DNA of 64,000 nucleotides, taken from positions 250,501-314,500 of the forward strand of contig NZ_CP110848.1 in NCBI RefSeq assembly GCF_026240635.1, given 5' to 3'. Position numbers and translations under genes: made by a program. Source of the stretch: Trichothermofontia sichuanensis B231. GTDB taxonomy: Bacteria; Cyanobacteriota; Cyanobacteriia; B231. Positions 51,916-62,400 of the stretch are shown here, piece by piece (within the stretch, counting starts at the first letter, position 1; each line of letters starts with the position of its first letter). Under the pieces are notes generated by a model. It did not search any database and was not told where the DNA came from. It saw only the letters and a program-made list of their open reading frames with translations.

Positions 51916-54882
51916 ATGGCGTCAAGCACAGGATACTCGCAACTTTATCAGAAAGCCCAAGCAGCGTATATGGAGCAACGGTACGAAGACGCTGCAAGCT
52001 TTATTGATGAACTGGTTGCGCATCAACCCGATGATTTTAGTGCCCACCTCCTGCGCGGCCACATCTATTGCTATGGGTTGCAACAATACGAGACGGCCCG
52101 CCAAGAATACCAAACCGTACTGAGTCTGACGACTGATCCCGACTACGTCACCCTGGCTAACCAGGGGTTGGGCGATGTGGAGGAATTTGGTGGCAGTGCA
52201 GCAGCCAGCCCGTCTGCGGATACCCACTCCCCCTTGGCGGGAACCGAGAATGGGGTCGGCGTGGGGGCGAAATCGGCCTCGACGTATGGTACCGAAACCA
52301 CCGCCAGTGGGGCCACTGAAGTGTTGCCGGATCAGGACGAGACCCCCTTTGGCCATCAAGACGATTTCAGTTTTGACAACTTTTCTCTCGACGATAATCA
52401 TTTTGCCACCGACGATTTCACGGATACCGCTAATCCCTTTGAGAACCCCTTTGCCGTCGGGAGTATTGATGAACCGGCAACGACCGGCACGTCGGTAACC
52501 ACTGATTTTGCCCGTAATCCCTTTAGCAGTGACGAATTTGACACCGACTTTTCGGGAACTGAAGCGGGGGCCTCTGCCTCTCCTTTCGACTTTGCGGCGG
52601 CGGGGGATGACTTTGCGGCGGATGACTTTAGCGAGAATCACTTCGCGGGGGATCTGTCGCCTACTGTTGCCTATACGGCAGATGCCAGAACTGGGGAGAG
52701 GGACACATCCGATTTTGACTTTGATGATGCCCTTGATCGGGAGATTGGCACAGCGTCATCTGGTTATGGTGCCAGTGCTGACGATCGGGCTGAAGACAAC
52801 GCCACGATGTTCCTACCCGACCTAGATGCCAGTGCTTTTGAGCCAGCAGATAACACGGGGGCCACTGTGCCAGCAGCGGGGCCAGACGCCCCAAGGGTTG
52901 ATGCCAATCAGACCTTGGTCCACCCACCAGCCTTGGATGACTTTAGCTTTGAAGACGATTTCGGCCTCAATCAGTTTGGGAAGGGGTCAGGGAGTCCTTT
53001 CGGAGATAACCCCTTTGCTGCCGATGCGGGTACGGATGACGGTTTTGAAACCAGTCTCTTTGACGATCAGACTGTTGGTCATCAAGATACCCTGGAGAGT
53101 CGCACGCTGGGGATGCCACCAGAGACGCCTTCAGAGGGCAGTGGCAGCCAGAGCAATGTCGGTTTCCTGGATGACTTTGAAGACTTCGATGATGTGGGCA
53201 ATCTCCCCGATTTTGATCTCTCGGATACCTCAGGGGAATTGACGGGTGAATTTACCACTGGCTCGGACTTTTCCTTAGGGAGTGAAGCGGGCAGCCCACG
53301 TTCTGGCCGGACCTCTGGCTTCCGCCCAACGCCTACGCCTTTGCCTAGTCGAGATATTGACTTCAGCTTTGATGCCGCCGAGGGGGGGTATCCCTTTAGC
53401 AAGGGGACAAATAGCGTGGAAGAGGTCGGGGCGGTGGAGCAGGGCTGGCTTGCGCCTTTCCTGAATGCCCCAATGGCATCTAAACGCTGGATTATCGCGG
53501 GGGCAGCGGGGATTGTTTCATTGCTCTCGGTGGCGGTGGTCAGTTACGTGGCGGCGAATCAGGCGGCTGATAAAAATCCAGCGATGGTGGGTCAACTGCA
53601 ACGGACGGGTTTACTCATGGCGGTCGTGGCGGGGGTGACGGGGGGAGGGACCACGCTCCTCCTCAATGGGGTGGCCAACCAGCAAATTCAGCGATCGGTT
53701 AGTGAACTCCAATCTCGCTTTGATGCGGTGATTCAGGGCAATTTGAATGCACGGGCCGTCCCCCATACGGAGGATGAACTAGGGCAGCTCGCGATCGCCT
53801 TCAACCGCATGATGCAATCGATGACGGCAGTGACTGCTGAAGCCCAACGCAAGGCCGACGAAATGGAGCGGGCCAAGGAAGATCTCCAACGCCAGGTGAT
53901 CAAACTCCTGGATGACGTCGAGGGGGCAGCGCGGGGGGACCTTACGGTGCAGGCAGAGGTCACAGCGGATGTGCTGGGCGCGGTGGCTGACTCGTTCAAC
54001 TTGACGATCCAAAACCTGCGGGAGATTGTGGTCCAGGTCAAGCAAGCCACCCGGCAGGTGGCTAAAGGGGCGTCGGATAATGAGCAGTTTGCTCGGAGTC
54101 TCTCGGCGGATGCCTTGCGGCAGGCAGAAGAGTTGGCCGTCACCCTCAACTCGGTGCAGGTGATGACCGACTCGATTCAACGGGTGGCGGAAAGCGCCCG
54201 TGAGGCTGAAGATGTGGCACGATCGGCCTCTGCCAGTGCCTGGAAGGGTGGGGAAGCGGTGGAACGCACGGTGGCTGGGATTTTGCGGATTCGGGAAACG
54301 GTGGCGGAAACCACGCGGAAGGTGAAGCGGCTGGCGGAATCCTCCCAGGAAATTTCCAAGATTGTGGCTTTGATTTCCCAAATTGCTTCGCGGACCAACC
54401 TGCTGGCCTTGAACGCCAGTATTGAAGCGGCGCGTGCGGGTGAAGCGGGACGAGGGTTTGCGATCGTGGCGGATGAAGTGCGCCAGTTGGCCGATCGCGC
54501 CGCCAAGGCCTCTAAGGAAATTGAACAAATCGTGTTGCAGATTCAGGGGGAAACCAGCTCCGTCATGACCGCAATGGAAGAAGGGACCCAGCAGGTTATT
54601 GAGGGGACAAGGCTAGCGGAGCAGGCCAAGCGATCGCTCGATGACATTATTCAAGTGTCTAACCGTATTGATACGTTGGTGCGATCGATCACGGCGGACA
54701 CGGTGGAGCAAACCGAAACCTCACGGGCGGTGTCCCAGGTCATGCAATCGGTGGAACTGACGGCCCAGGAAACCTCCCAGGAAGCGCAGCGGGTATCGGC
54801 CTCGCTGCAAAGTCTGGTGGGGGTTGCCCGTGACTTGCTCAACTCCGTGGAGCGGTTCCGCGTCGAAGCCACCGAACGTTAG
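51916..54882 (+). CDS. Methyl-accepting chemotaxis protein (PilJ/HmpD-like) with TPR N-terminus and long disordered region
   Basis: A 988-residue receptor with no periplasmic ligand domain between its helices. Residues 1-90 are TPR-like ([21 protein letters not shown]). Residues of about 100-510 are an acidic, disordered stretch full of Phe/Asp motifs such as DDFS, NPF and DDFAADDF. Two membrane helices follow (about 521-545 and 563-585), joined by only about 18 residues. Then come HAMP segments ([20 protein letters not shown] and [16 protein letters not shown]) and the signalling domain with its hairpin tip around 828-862 ([20 protein letters not shown]). The input is therefore probably cytoplasmic or in-membrane. 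It is the core of the array with CheW and CheA. Confidence 0.92.
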   Translation: MASSTGYSQLYQKAQAAYMEQRYEDAASFIDELVAHQPDDFSAHLLRGHIYCYGLQQYETARQEYQTVLSLTTDPDYVTLANQGLGDVEEFGGSAAASPSADTHSPLAGTENGVGVGAKSASTYGTETTASGATEVLPDQDETPFGHQDDFSFDNFSLDDNHFATDDFTDTANPFENPFAVGSIDEPATTGTSVTTDFARNPFSSDEFDTDFSGTEAGASASPFDFAAAGDDFAADDFSENHFAGDLSPTVAYTADARTGERDTSDFDFDDALDREIGTASSGYGASADDRAEDNATMFLPDLDASAFEPADNTGATVPAAGPDAPRVDANQTLVHPPALDDFSFEDDFGLNQFGKGSGSPFGDNPFAADAGTDDGFETSLFDDQTVGHQDTLESRTLGMPPETPSEGSGSQSNVGFLDDFEDFDDVGNLPDFDLSDTSGELTGEFTTGSDFSLGSEAGSPRSGRTSGFRPTPTPLPSRDIDFSFDAAEGGYPFSKGTNSVEEVGAVEQGWLAPFLNAPMASKRWIIAGAAGIVSLLSVAVVSYVAANQAADKNPAMVGQLQRTGLLMAVVAGVTGGGTTLLLNGVANQQIQRSVSELQSRFDAVIQGNLNARAVPHTEDELGQLAIAFNRMMQSMTAVTAEAQRKADEMERAKEDLQRQVIKLLDDVEGAARGDLTVQAEVTADVLGAVADSFNLTIQNLREIVVQVKQATRQVAKGASDNEQFARSLSADALRQAEELAVTLNSVQVMTDSIQRVAESAREAEDVARSASASAWKGGEAVERTVAGILRIRETVAETTRKVKRLAESSQEISKIVALISQIASRTNLLALNASIEAARAGEAGRGFAIVADEVRQLADRAAKASKEIEQIVLQIQGETSSVMTAMEEGTQQVIEGTRLAEQAKRSLDDIIQVSNRIDTLVRSITADTVEQTETSRAVSQVMQSVELTAQETSQEAQRVSASLQSLVGVARDLLNSVERFRVEATER

Positions 54883-55073
54883 GTCGGAGGCTGCTGATTC
54901 GGCTGGGATCGGCTACATTAGAGCCAGATCGGTTTGCACTCCCTCCGGTAGAGTGCAGCACCTGCCAGCGCTCCAATGGGCAAGCGCCCGCCTAGCTGCC
55001 CATCCCCCTGGTTGTCGCCAACTGTCAGGGATGCCACTACTTGCGGCCTCTATTAATTACTAGGGATACTGCC

Positions 55074-58000
55074 ATGCAGTCGGATCAGCAACAACGGATC
55101 ATGGGCTATTTCATCGAAGAGGCGAAGGAACACCTCAGCACGATCGAACATGGCCTCCTCACCCTCCAAAGCACGATCGACGACCCGGAAGGCATTCAGG
55201 AACTCTTTCGAGCCGCCCACTCGGTCAAAGGGGGCGCAGCCATGCTGGGGCTGGACAGTATCCAGAAAATTGCCCACCGTCTGGAGGATTACTTTAAGGT
55301 TCTCCAGGAACATCCGATCCAGGCAGACCAAACCCTGGAATCGCTGTTTCTAAAAGGCTTTGATGCCCTCAGTGACCTGCTGGAGGAACTCGAAAGCCCC
55401 CTGGGGTTGACGGAGGAGCAGGCCCAGCGGATTATCGCGAACGTCGAGCCGGTGCTGAGCGCACTGGGGCAGCATCTCGATCAACTGGTAGTGGAGGGTA
55501 CGACGGGACTCCATCGGCCCGCTGCCCCAGCCCCCAGCCGTCCGCCAACCACCACGCCTGCGGTTGTTGAGCGACCGGCCAGTCCCCCCGAAGACAGCGC
55601 TTTGCAATTGATTTTCCGCAGTGATGTGCCCACTCGCCTGCGGGAAATGTTGCAATTGTTCAAACAGCCCGAACATTCGGCTCCAGCCCGTCAACAGCTC
55701 AATGACATTTGCCGCAGTTTAGAACAGGCAGGGGAACAGTTTGGCCTGCGGGCTTGGTGTGACTTGATCCGCGCAGTATCGGCGGCGATCGCTAACCCCA
55801 GCAACTCCCACCGTGCCCTAGCCTCGATTGTCATTCGGGAAGTGAAGCAAGCCCAAGAACTGGTTCTGGCTGGACGAGCGGATGCGATCGTCATTAGTCC
55901 GGCGTTAGAGGAACTCCTGCCATCTGAAAGGGACCACGTTGCCCCCAGTGAAGATGACCTGCGCACTTGGCTGGCAACGGCTGAGGCTGATCAATCCGTG
56001 CTGACGTCTCTGGGCCTTGATACCCTGCCAGAGATGGATAGTCAACCCCTGACGGCGGCCACCCCTGCTCCCGTCCTGGATGAACCCCTGACAGCGACCA
56101 ATGGTAGCGGGGCCAAAGCAGGGCCAGAGGTCGGTATGGCTGAATTGAATTCCCTTGCCGATCTCTTTGAGGGGGAAGTTCCCGACTTGGATCTCAGTTG
56201 GGAGGAAGAAGTGTTGGGATTCCAGGACGAGGCCGCTGTTGATCTGGCAGAGGGTGAGCTACCCGGTGATCTCTCCGATCTGCTGGCCAACGTGACGGAT
56301 ACCCAACCGCCACGTAAGCTGGTGACCGAGGATTTGGACTTTCTGGACTTCTTTGAAGAGAGCGGGGTGGGAGCGACCGGTTCACCCCCAGCCGCGGCCC
56401 CTGCCCCTACCCCAAGTTCAAGGGGAGAAGGACCAGCCGCTGGCGATCGCAGGCCAGCGGATCAGGCCGAGGTCGATAGCTTTGAGGACCTCTTGGCCAT
56501 CTACGAGGACAAGAAACAGCCGAGCACTGAGGCTGCCAGCCAGGGGCTGGCTGACGCGTCCCCACTGGATGATGAATTTGAAGGCTTGCTGGCGGCACTG
56601 GAGGCCACCCCCGACCAAACCGCTGCCCCTCCTGCTACTGATCCCGCCCTCACAGGGCTAGATGCCATTTTTGAAGACCTATCTGTTGCTGAGCCGGACC
56701 TATTGGAGGGGTTAGAATCCGTTGGCGGCGAGACTGAGACGAGGACGCGTGGGGCAACCCATGAGGCTGGGAGCGCAGCTTCTCCGATCCTGTCCGAGGA
56801 TATCGGCGATTGGGAGCTGGACCAGGAGGCAGGCTCAACCGCTGTCGGTGCTGAGGCAGCCCGCTCAGGCTCCAGCTTAACTGATGGGGCTGATTTTGCC
56901 TGGGATGAAACCGACACCGAGCTGGGGGCTTTACTGGAGGAAATGACGCTCACCGATGGGGGCATGGCGGAGCCGATCGTCGAGACCTCAGACTTGGACA
57001 TGGGGTTAGATGCGTTACTGGATGCGATCGCCACCGATACTAGCCAAGCCTCGACGGATACCAAACCAGCGGCTCCCCTGACCGATGGGCAAGGGGGCAG
57101 GGGGTCTCCGGATAAGGAGGGATCCCCTGCTACCGCAAGGCATGGAGGGACCGCCGCACCCAGTTCCTCAGCGATCGCCCCCGCAGAACAAGCTGATCTG
57201 AAACCCACCACTGTAGGTCAGTCCGAGGAGGGGCGGCCCGATCAGAGCGCCTCTACCCGCGAGGCAATCGGAGAAACGGCAGCCCCCCGTCTGACGCCGT
57301 CCGAGTTGACCACGGGGGTTGAAGCAGTGCCGCCACCCCCTGCCCCCCGCCAACTGGTCACGGATCCCTGGGAAGTGATGTTTGGCGATGAAGAAATGCT
57401 GCTGAGCGAGGGAGAAACCGGCGCAACCACCGCTGCTCGTCAGGCACCCACCACCGACACCCTCTCGGATCCCACTGAAGATACCCTAACTGACGGGGGT
57501 GAAGCCAGTGTCGCTGGAGAAACAGAAGCACCTCCTCCGACTAGCACTGAAATGCCGACGGAATGGGTCAAGGAGATTGATGACTTTTTTGCCGTTGAAC
57601 CGGTCGCGTCCCCTGAGGCCGGGACGGTTGCTCCAGCCACGATACCGAGTCCTGCTGGGCCAGCGTTGACCCCGCCGATCGCCCAGCGTCCTGAAGCGGA
57701 AAGGGCACCGATCGCACCAGTGGGTACTGAGGCAATGGCCGTAGAGACACCCGTATCGGGTCAGGAACCTGAGGAGGCTGAAGCGGGGCTGGGGCAACCG
57801 TGGCCAGAAATCGGAACTTCGGATGAATTTGAGGATGAATTTGGGGATGAACTGGATCCCTTACTGGCCGGCGAAGCAGAAATCGATTTAGATTTGCTCG
57901 GATGGGATACGACTGACGCTGCCCCAGAAGCACTTCCCACTGCTGCAGGCGAGTTGAGTGAGCTAGCCAGTCTCGATGACTTGACAGATTTAGGGACAGA

Positions 58001-60899
58001 TTTAGGGACAGATTTAGGGGAACTCGCCGCCAGCCTGGGTGAACCCGAGGTGCAGTTGAGTGAACTTGACACTCTCGCTGAGTCAGAAGCGTCTTTCGGT
58101 GAGTTAGAGAATCTTGGTGAAAGTGAAGATCTGGCTGAGTTGGAAAATCTTACCGAATTGGTGATAGGGGAGGTTGAGGCTGACGAGGCTCGACAAGGGG
58201 AAATCACCCTGGAGCCAGAAATTCCCGCCGCCACGGGGGAAACTGCCGTAACTGACGAGGACTTTCCAGAGCACCTGTTTGACGACTTGATGGAGAGCGA
58301 AGCGCTAGAGCTGGCGGAAATTGACATTGAACCCTCTGATGAGGTTGAAGAGCAGGGCGATATCGCCGCCACCCTGGGACTAGAACCGGTTGACCTCCTG
58401 GCAGGGGCCGAGGAATCTAGCGAAGCCGTGGATGTGGACTTTCCCGATTTAGATCAGGAACTGGAATCCCTGGCGCTGGATGCCCTCGACCTCGCGGCAG
58501 GGGCGGACGCATCAGCGACGGCGGCGATCGGAGCTGAGGTGACTGAGTTAGAAAGCTTAGACGAATTAGAAGCCCTGTTGGAGGCAGCAATGCCCGATGT
58601 CGGGACTACGGTAGATAGCCAGGATCTGGCTGATTTAGATCGGCTGCTGGAAACCGAGGTGACGACTCAATCCACAACGGCAGTTAGTCCCGCCGCTGAG
58701 GCGGAAGCTAGCTTTGCAGAATTGGAGTCACTGCTGGAGGCTGAAGTCTGTGAACCTCAGCCCGCGCCAACAGCTCCAACGGCCCCCCCACCCACTACCA
58801 GTACAGCGCCTGCCAGTGGCTCGAAGGCTGAAGACGATGAATTTGATGATCTGGAGAAGTTGCTGAAGGCCGCCGACGAAACCTTGGGGGGACCGGCAGT
58901 TGCGGCCAATCGGGTTCAAACCCCTATTGGACGGCGACGGGCAATGGTGGAGCAAACCATGCGGGTACCCGTCAAACAGTTGGATGGGCTAAGTAACCTG
59001 GTGGGGGAATTAGTCGTCAGCCGTAATAGTTTGGAACAGAACCAGGAACGCCTCCGCCAGTTCCTGGACAATCTGCTCTATCAGGTGCAGCAACTCAGTG
59101 ATGTTGGCCAACGGATGCGCGATCTGTATGAACGATCGCTGCTGGAAGCCTCCCTGTTATCTCACCGTCAGGGCTACTCAACCCCGGCAACTGGAACCCA
59201 CTCAGCCAATGGGAGTGGGGATTCCCACTCCACCGGCGTCAACTTTGATGCCTTGGAAATGGACCGGTTTACCGCTTTCCATACCCTCTCCCAGGAAATG
59301 ATCGAATTAATCGTCCGGGTGCGGGAGTCAGCTTCTGACATTGAGTTCACGGGCGATGAAACGGATCAAATTACGCGGCAGTTCCGCCAGATTACGACCC
59401 AACTGCAAGAGAGCCTAACGCGATCGCGCATGGTGCCCTTTGCCCAGGCTGCCGATCGTCTGCCCCGTGCGGTGCGGGATATTTCGCTCAAGTGTGGTAA
59501 ACAGGCGGATTTACAGGTTGAAGGTCGGGATACGCTCATTGACAAGATGATCCTGGAGCAGTTGTACGATCCCCTGACCCACCTGGTCAATAACGCGATT
59601 ACCCACGGGATTGAGACGCCAGAGGCACGCATCGCAGCCGGGAAACCCCCTAGGGGTCGGATCACTATTCGTGCCTTCCACACCGGTAACCAGACGGTGA
59701 TCGCGATCGCTGATGATGGGGCTGGTATTGATGCCGAGCTGGTCAAACGTAAGGCTGTTGAAAAGGGCTTAATCACCCCTCAAGAGGCGCAAACCATGTC
59801 GCGGCTGGATGCCTACGACCTACTCTTCCTGCCTGGGTTTAGTACTAAGGACAAGGCGGATGACTTTGCTGGACGGGGCGTGGGCATGGACGTGGTGCGT
59901 ACCAGCCTCAGCGAAATTCGCGGGGTGATCAACACCGACTCCACGCTGGGGAAGGGGACCACGTTTACCATTCGGTTACCCCTGACCCTGAGTATTTCTA
60001 AGGCGCTGCTGTGTCTGAGTAACCGTACCCGCATTGCCTTCCCGATGGACGGGGTGGAAGATATGCTGGATGTTCCCAGGGATCGGGTCCAAACCAACGA
60101 GGAAGGCCAGACCTGCATTCTCTGGCGAGATACCCTCCTGCCCTTCCGGCCCCTCTCGGATCTGCTCAAATACAATCGCCAAATGGGACGGGGGAGTATC
60201 TATGGCGGGGCAACCCTGGATGATGACATCATTTCGGTGGTGGTGCTGCGCAGTGCGAGCAATTTCGTGGCCTTGCAAGTAGATCAGGTCGAAGGCGAGC
60301 GGGAAATTGTGATCAAGCAGTTGGAAGGTCCGGTGCCCAAGCCGATCGGTATTGCCGGGGCGACGGTCATGGGGGATGGCCGCATTATGCCGATCGCGGA
60401 TGTGTTGGAATTGATTGACTTGGCGATGGGCCGGATGCGCGGTGGCAGCAGCAGTATGTGGGAACAACAAGCGCCCCCGCCGATGGTCGAGGAAGCCACG
60501 ACGACCGAACCGACGGTGTTGATTGTGGACGATTCGATTACGGTCCGCGAGTTGTTGTCAATGACTTTTACCAAGGCGGGCTATCGGGTCGAGCAGGCCC
60601 GCGATGGTCAGGAAGCGTGGGAAAAACTGCGATCGGGTCTTCCCTGCGATCTTGTCTTTTGCGACATCGAAATGCCCCGCATGGACGGTCTGGAGTTGCT
60701 CTCGCGGCTACAAAAGGATCCCCACCTCAGCCAGCTCCCCATTGCGATGCTCACGTCGCGGGGAGCCGATCGACACCGGCAAATGGCCATTCAACTGGGG
60801 GCCAGTGGCTACTTCACCAAGCCTTATCTCGAAGAAGCGTTGCTGGATGCGGCGTCACGGATGCTTAAGGGTGAGGTGTTAGTCGCGAGTGGGGCTTAA
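55074..60899 (+). CDS. Hybrid CheA-type histidine kinase / receiver (PilL/HmpE-like), 1,941 residues
   Basis: Domain order: Hpt at 1-120 with phosphorylated His H49 (FRAAHSVKGGAAML); a second Hpt-like helical region about 180-290 without a clear His; a very long acidic, low-complexity linker (about 290-1280, motifs LESLxELE, DLGTDLG); a CheA dimerisation domain (VPVKQLDGLSNLVGELVVSR); HATPase (N box from residue 1503, HLVNNAITHG; G boxes ADDGAGID and GRGVGMDVV); a CheW-like domain; and a C-terminal receiver with D1864 (VFCDIEMPRMDG) and Lys in TKPY. Autophosphorylation and transfer to CheY or its own receiver are expected. The ATG at 55074 has TAGGGA 7 bp upstream. The length is large even for this family. 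Confidence 0.92.
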   Translation: MQSDQQQRIMGYFIEEAKEHLSTIEHGLLTLQSTIDDPEGIQELFRAAHSVKGGAAMLGLDSIQKIAHRLEDYFKVLQEHPIQADQTLESLFLKGFDALSDLLEELESPLGLTEEQAQRIIANVEPVLSALGQHLDQLVVEGTTGLHRPAAPAPSRPPTTTPAVVERPASPPEDSALQLIFRSDVPTRLREMLQLFKQPEHSAPARQQLNDICRSLEQAGEQFGLRAWCDLIRAVSAAIANPSNSHRALASIVIREVKQAQELVLAGRADAIVISPALEELLPSERDHVAPSEDDLRTWLATAEADQSVLTSLGLDTLPEMDSQPLTAATPAPVLDEPLTATNGSGAKAGPEVGMAELNSLADLFEGEVPDLDLSWEEEVLGFQDEAAVDLAEGELPGDLSDLLANVTDTQPPRKLVTEDLDFLDFFEESGVGATGSPPAAAPAPTPSSRGEGPAAGDRRPADQAEVDSFEDLLAIYEDKKQPSTEAASQGLADASPLDDEFEGLLAALEATPDQTAAPPATDPALTGLDAIFEDLSVAEPDLLEGLESVGGETETRTRGATHEAGSAASPILSEDIGDWELDQEAGSTAVGAEAARSGSSLTDGADFAWDETDTELGALLEEMTLTDGGMAEPIVETSDLDMGLDALLDAIATDTSQASTDTKPAAPLTDGQGGRGSPDKEGSPATARHGGTAAPSSSAIAPAEQADLKPTTVGQSEEGRPDQSASTREAIGETAAPRLTPSELTTGVEAVPPPPAPRQLVTDPWEVMFGDEEMLLSEGETGATTAARQAPTTDTLSDPTEDTLTDGGEASVAGETEAPPPTSTEMPTEWVKEIDDFFAVEPVASPEAGTVAPATIPSPAGPALTPPIAQRPEAERAPIAPVGTEAMAVETPVSGQEPEEAEAGLGQPWPEIGTSDEFEDEFGDELDPLLAGEAEIDLDLLGWDTTDAAPEALPTAAGELSELASLDDLTDLGTDLGTDLGELAASLGEPEVQLSELDTLAESEASFGELENLGESEDLAELENLTELVIGEVEADEARQGEITLEPEIPAATGETAVTDEDFPEHLFDDLMESEALELAEIDIEPSDEVEEQGDIAATLGLEPVDLLAGAEESSEAVDVDFPDLDQELESLALDALDLAAGADASATAAIGAEVTELESLDELEALLEAAMPDVGTTVDSQDLADLDRLLETEVTTQSTTAVSPAAEAEASFAELESLLEAEVCEPQPAPTAPTAPPPTTSTAPASGSKAEDDEFDDLEKLLKAADETLGGPAVAANRVQTPIGRRRAMVEQTMRVPVKQLDGLSNLVGELVVSRNSLEQNQERLRQFLDNLLYQVQQLSDVGQRMRDLYERSLLEASLLSHRQGYSTPATGTHSANGSGDSHSTGVNFDALEMDRFTAFHTLSQEMIELIVRVRESASDIEFTGDETDQITRQFRQITTQLQESLTRSRMVPFAQAADRLPRAVRDISLKCGKQADLQVEGRDTLIDKMILEQLYDPLTHLVNNAITHGIETPEARIAAGKPPRGRITIRAFHTGNQTVIAIADDGAGIDAELVKRKAVEKGLITPQEAQTMSRLDAYDLLFLPGFSTKDKADDFAGRGVGMDVVRTSLSEIRGVINTDSTLGKGTTFTIRLPLTLSISKALLCLSNRTRIAFPMDGVEDMLDVPRDRVQTNEEGQTCILWRDTLLPFRPLSDLLKYNRQMGRGSIYGGATLDDDIISVVVLRSASNFVALQVDQVEGEREIVIKQLEGPVPKPIGIAGATVMGDGRIMPIADVLELIDLAMGRMRGGSSSMWEQQAPPPMVEEATTTEPTVLIVDDSITVRELLSMTFTKAGYRVEQARDGQEAWEKLRSGLPCDLVFCDIEMPRMDGLELLSRLQKDPHLSQLPIAMLTSRGADRHRQMAIQLGASGYFTKPYLEEALLDAASRMLKGEVLVASGA
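57984..58019 (+). repeat. Three perfect 12-bp repeats within the CheA linker
   Basis: ACAGATTTAGGG occurs three times in tandem, encoding the peptide TDLG three times in the acidic linker. Confidence 0.85.
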
Positions 60900-61098
60900 G
60901 GAAGTTGGGGGGGGAGCGATGGCTGGGGAACCACCAAGGCACTAAGGACACGAAGGTTGCCAGAAGTTGCCCCTTGGCGATCAGGATGTCCTGCCTACCC
61001 TGGCGATCGCATTCCCAGTGATGCCTTTTGCCCAACAAGCTGGGGAAGACCCCCTACAATGTCTAAAGAAACGTAACTAATCTGAGTGAATTCTTAAT

Positions 61099-62238
61099 AT
61101 GTCGGTTTTGGCAGTCAGTGGCGCGGCGGGGACAGGGGCAAACGGCTTGGCCTATCTGGGCGCGATCGGGGTTTTAGCCATTTTGATCGTGGTGCATGAA
61201 TTAGGGCACTTCCTGGCGGCCCGTACCCAAGGGATTCGGGTGAGTAAATTCTCGATCGGCTTTGGTCCGGTGCTGTGGCGCTACCAGGGGCCTGAAACCG
61301 AATATGCTCTCCGGGCGATTCCCCTGGGGGGTTTTGTAGGCTTTCCTGATGAAGATCCTGACAGTGAGATTCCTGCAGATGACCCCAACTTGCTGCAAAA
61401 CCGGCCCTTGTGGGATCGGGCGATCGTGATTAGTGCCGGGGTGATTGCCAACCTGGTCTTTGCCTATTTGCTACTGGTGGTGCAACTGGGGATTGTCGGT
61501 ATTCCGGATGGGATTCGCTACCAACCAGGGGTGGTGATTCCCCAGGTGATGGCGGAAACCTCGCCCGCAGCCCAGGCGGGGATTAAGGCAGGGGATGTGG
61601 TGCTCATGGTTGACGGACAACCCTTGCCTGCTGCCAAGACCGCCATCCCTACCCTCATGGGGTTGATTCAGAATCATCCGGGGCAAACCATTAACTTAAC
61701 CTTACAACGGGGGGAACAGCAGTTCTCGGTTACCGTGATCCCAGAGATGGGGAGTGACGGGAAAGGGCGCATTGGGGTCCAGCTTTTCCCCAACGGGCAG
61801 CCCATCTATCGTCGTCCCCATAGTCCGATCGAGTTGTTCACCCTGGCTGCTACTGAGTTCCAGGATATTTTTGAACAAATTATCCAGGGGTTGGGATTGT
61901 TGGTTACTCACTTCCGGGATACCGCCAGCCAAGTATCGGGGCCTGTGAAGATTGTGGAAATGGGGGCTAATATCGCCCAGGCCGATGCCTTTAGTCTCCT
62001 GCCCTTTGCCGCTTTTATTAGCATCAACCTGGCAATTATCAATATTTTGCCCCTACCGGCTCTAGATGGGGGGCAACTGCTGCTGTTGGCCGTGGAAGGG
62101 GTACGCGGCAAGCCTCTACCCACGGGACTTCAGGAAGGGGTCATGCAAACGGGTTTGGTGTTGCTGTTGGGCTTGGGGGTGTTTCTGATTGTGCGGGATA
62201 CGGCCCAGTTGGACTGGGTACAGCGGCTCTTCCAATAG
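61099..62238 (+). CDS. rseP: Site-2 metalloprotease RseP-like
   Basis: A 379-residue intramembrane zinc protease. HELGH at 33-37 (VVHELGHFLAA) binds zinc in the first helix. The second zinc-ligand motif NILPLPALDGGQLL lies near 315-330. A single PDZ domain (VIPQVMAETSPAAQAGIKAGDVV) sits between. These enzymes release membrane-bound anti-sigma factors or other membrane proteins; cyanobacteria have several. The ATG at 61099 begins the family-typical N-terminus. A family B repeat begins 3 bp after its stop. Confidence 0.93.
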   Translation: MSVLAVSGAAGTGANGLAYLGAIGVLAILIVVHELGHFLAARTQGIRVSKFSIGFGPVLWRYQGPETEYALRAIPLGGFVGFPDEDPDSEIPADDPNLLQNRPLWDRAIVISAGVIANLVFAYLLLVVQLGIVGIPDGIRYQPGVVIPQVMAETSPAAQAGIKAGDVVLMVDGQPLPAAKTAIPTLMGLIQNHPGQTINLTLQRGEQQFSVTVIPEMGSDGKGRIGVQLFPNGQPIYRRPHSPIELFTLAATEFQDIFEQIIQGLGLLVTHFRDTASQVSGPVKIVEMGANIAQADAFSLLPFAAFISINLAIINILPLPALDGGQLLLLAVEGVRGKPLPTGLQEGVMQTGLVLLLGLGVFLIVRDTAQLDWVQRLFQ

Positions 62239-62240
62239 GT

Positions 62241-62347
62241 TATCGTCAATCCAAATAAGAACGATACAGTTTTTCACTCCCCTCTCCCGCTCTGGGAGAG
62301 GTGTTGGGGGTGAGGGGGCTGTTTCAGCCTAAATTGCAATGACTATA
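62241..62347. repeat. Family B MITE-like repeat, inverted orientation, between rseP and nth
   Basis: Its 107 bp read as the reverse of the copies at 24211 and 39971. It runs from TATCGTCAATCCAAATAAGA to the end GCAATGACTATA. The core stem is CCCCTCTCCC GCTCT GGGAGAGG. It could end or shape the rseP transcript. Confidence 0.75.
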
Positions 62348-62400
62348 ATTGCCGTAGGATTGATTACTGCCCATGTCCTCATCTGCGTACCCGTATCAAA

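Noticed and set aside
56501-57211. Antisense Ser/Ala-rich open frame within the CheA gene
   Set aside because: It is the mirror of acidic low-complexity codons; several similar Ser-rich shadows occur opposite the same linker.
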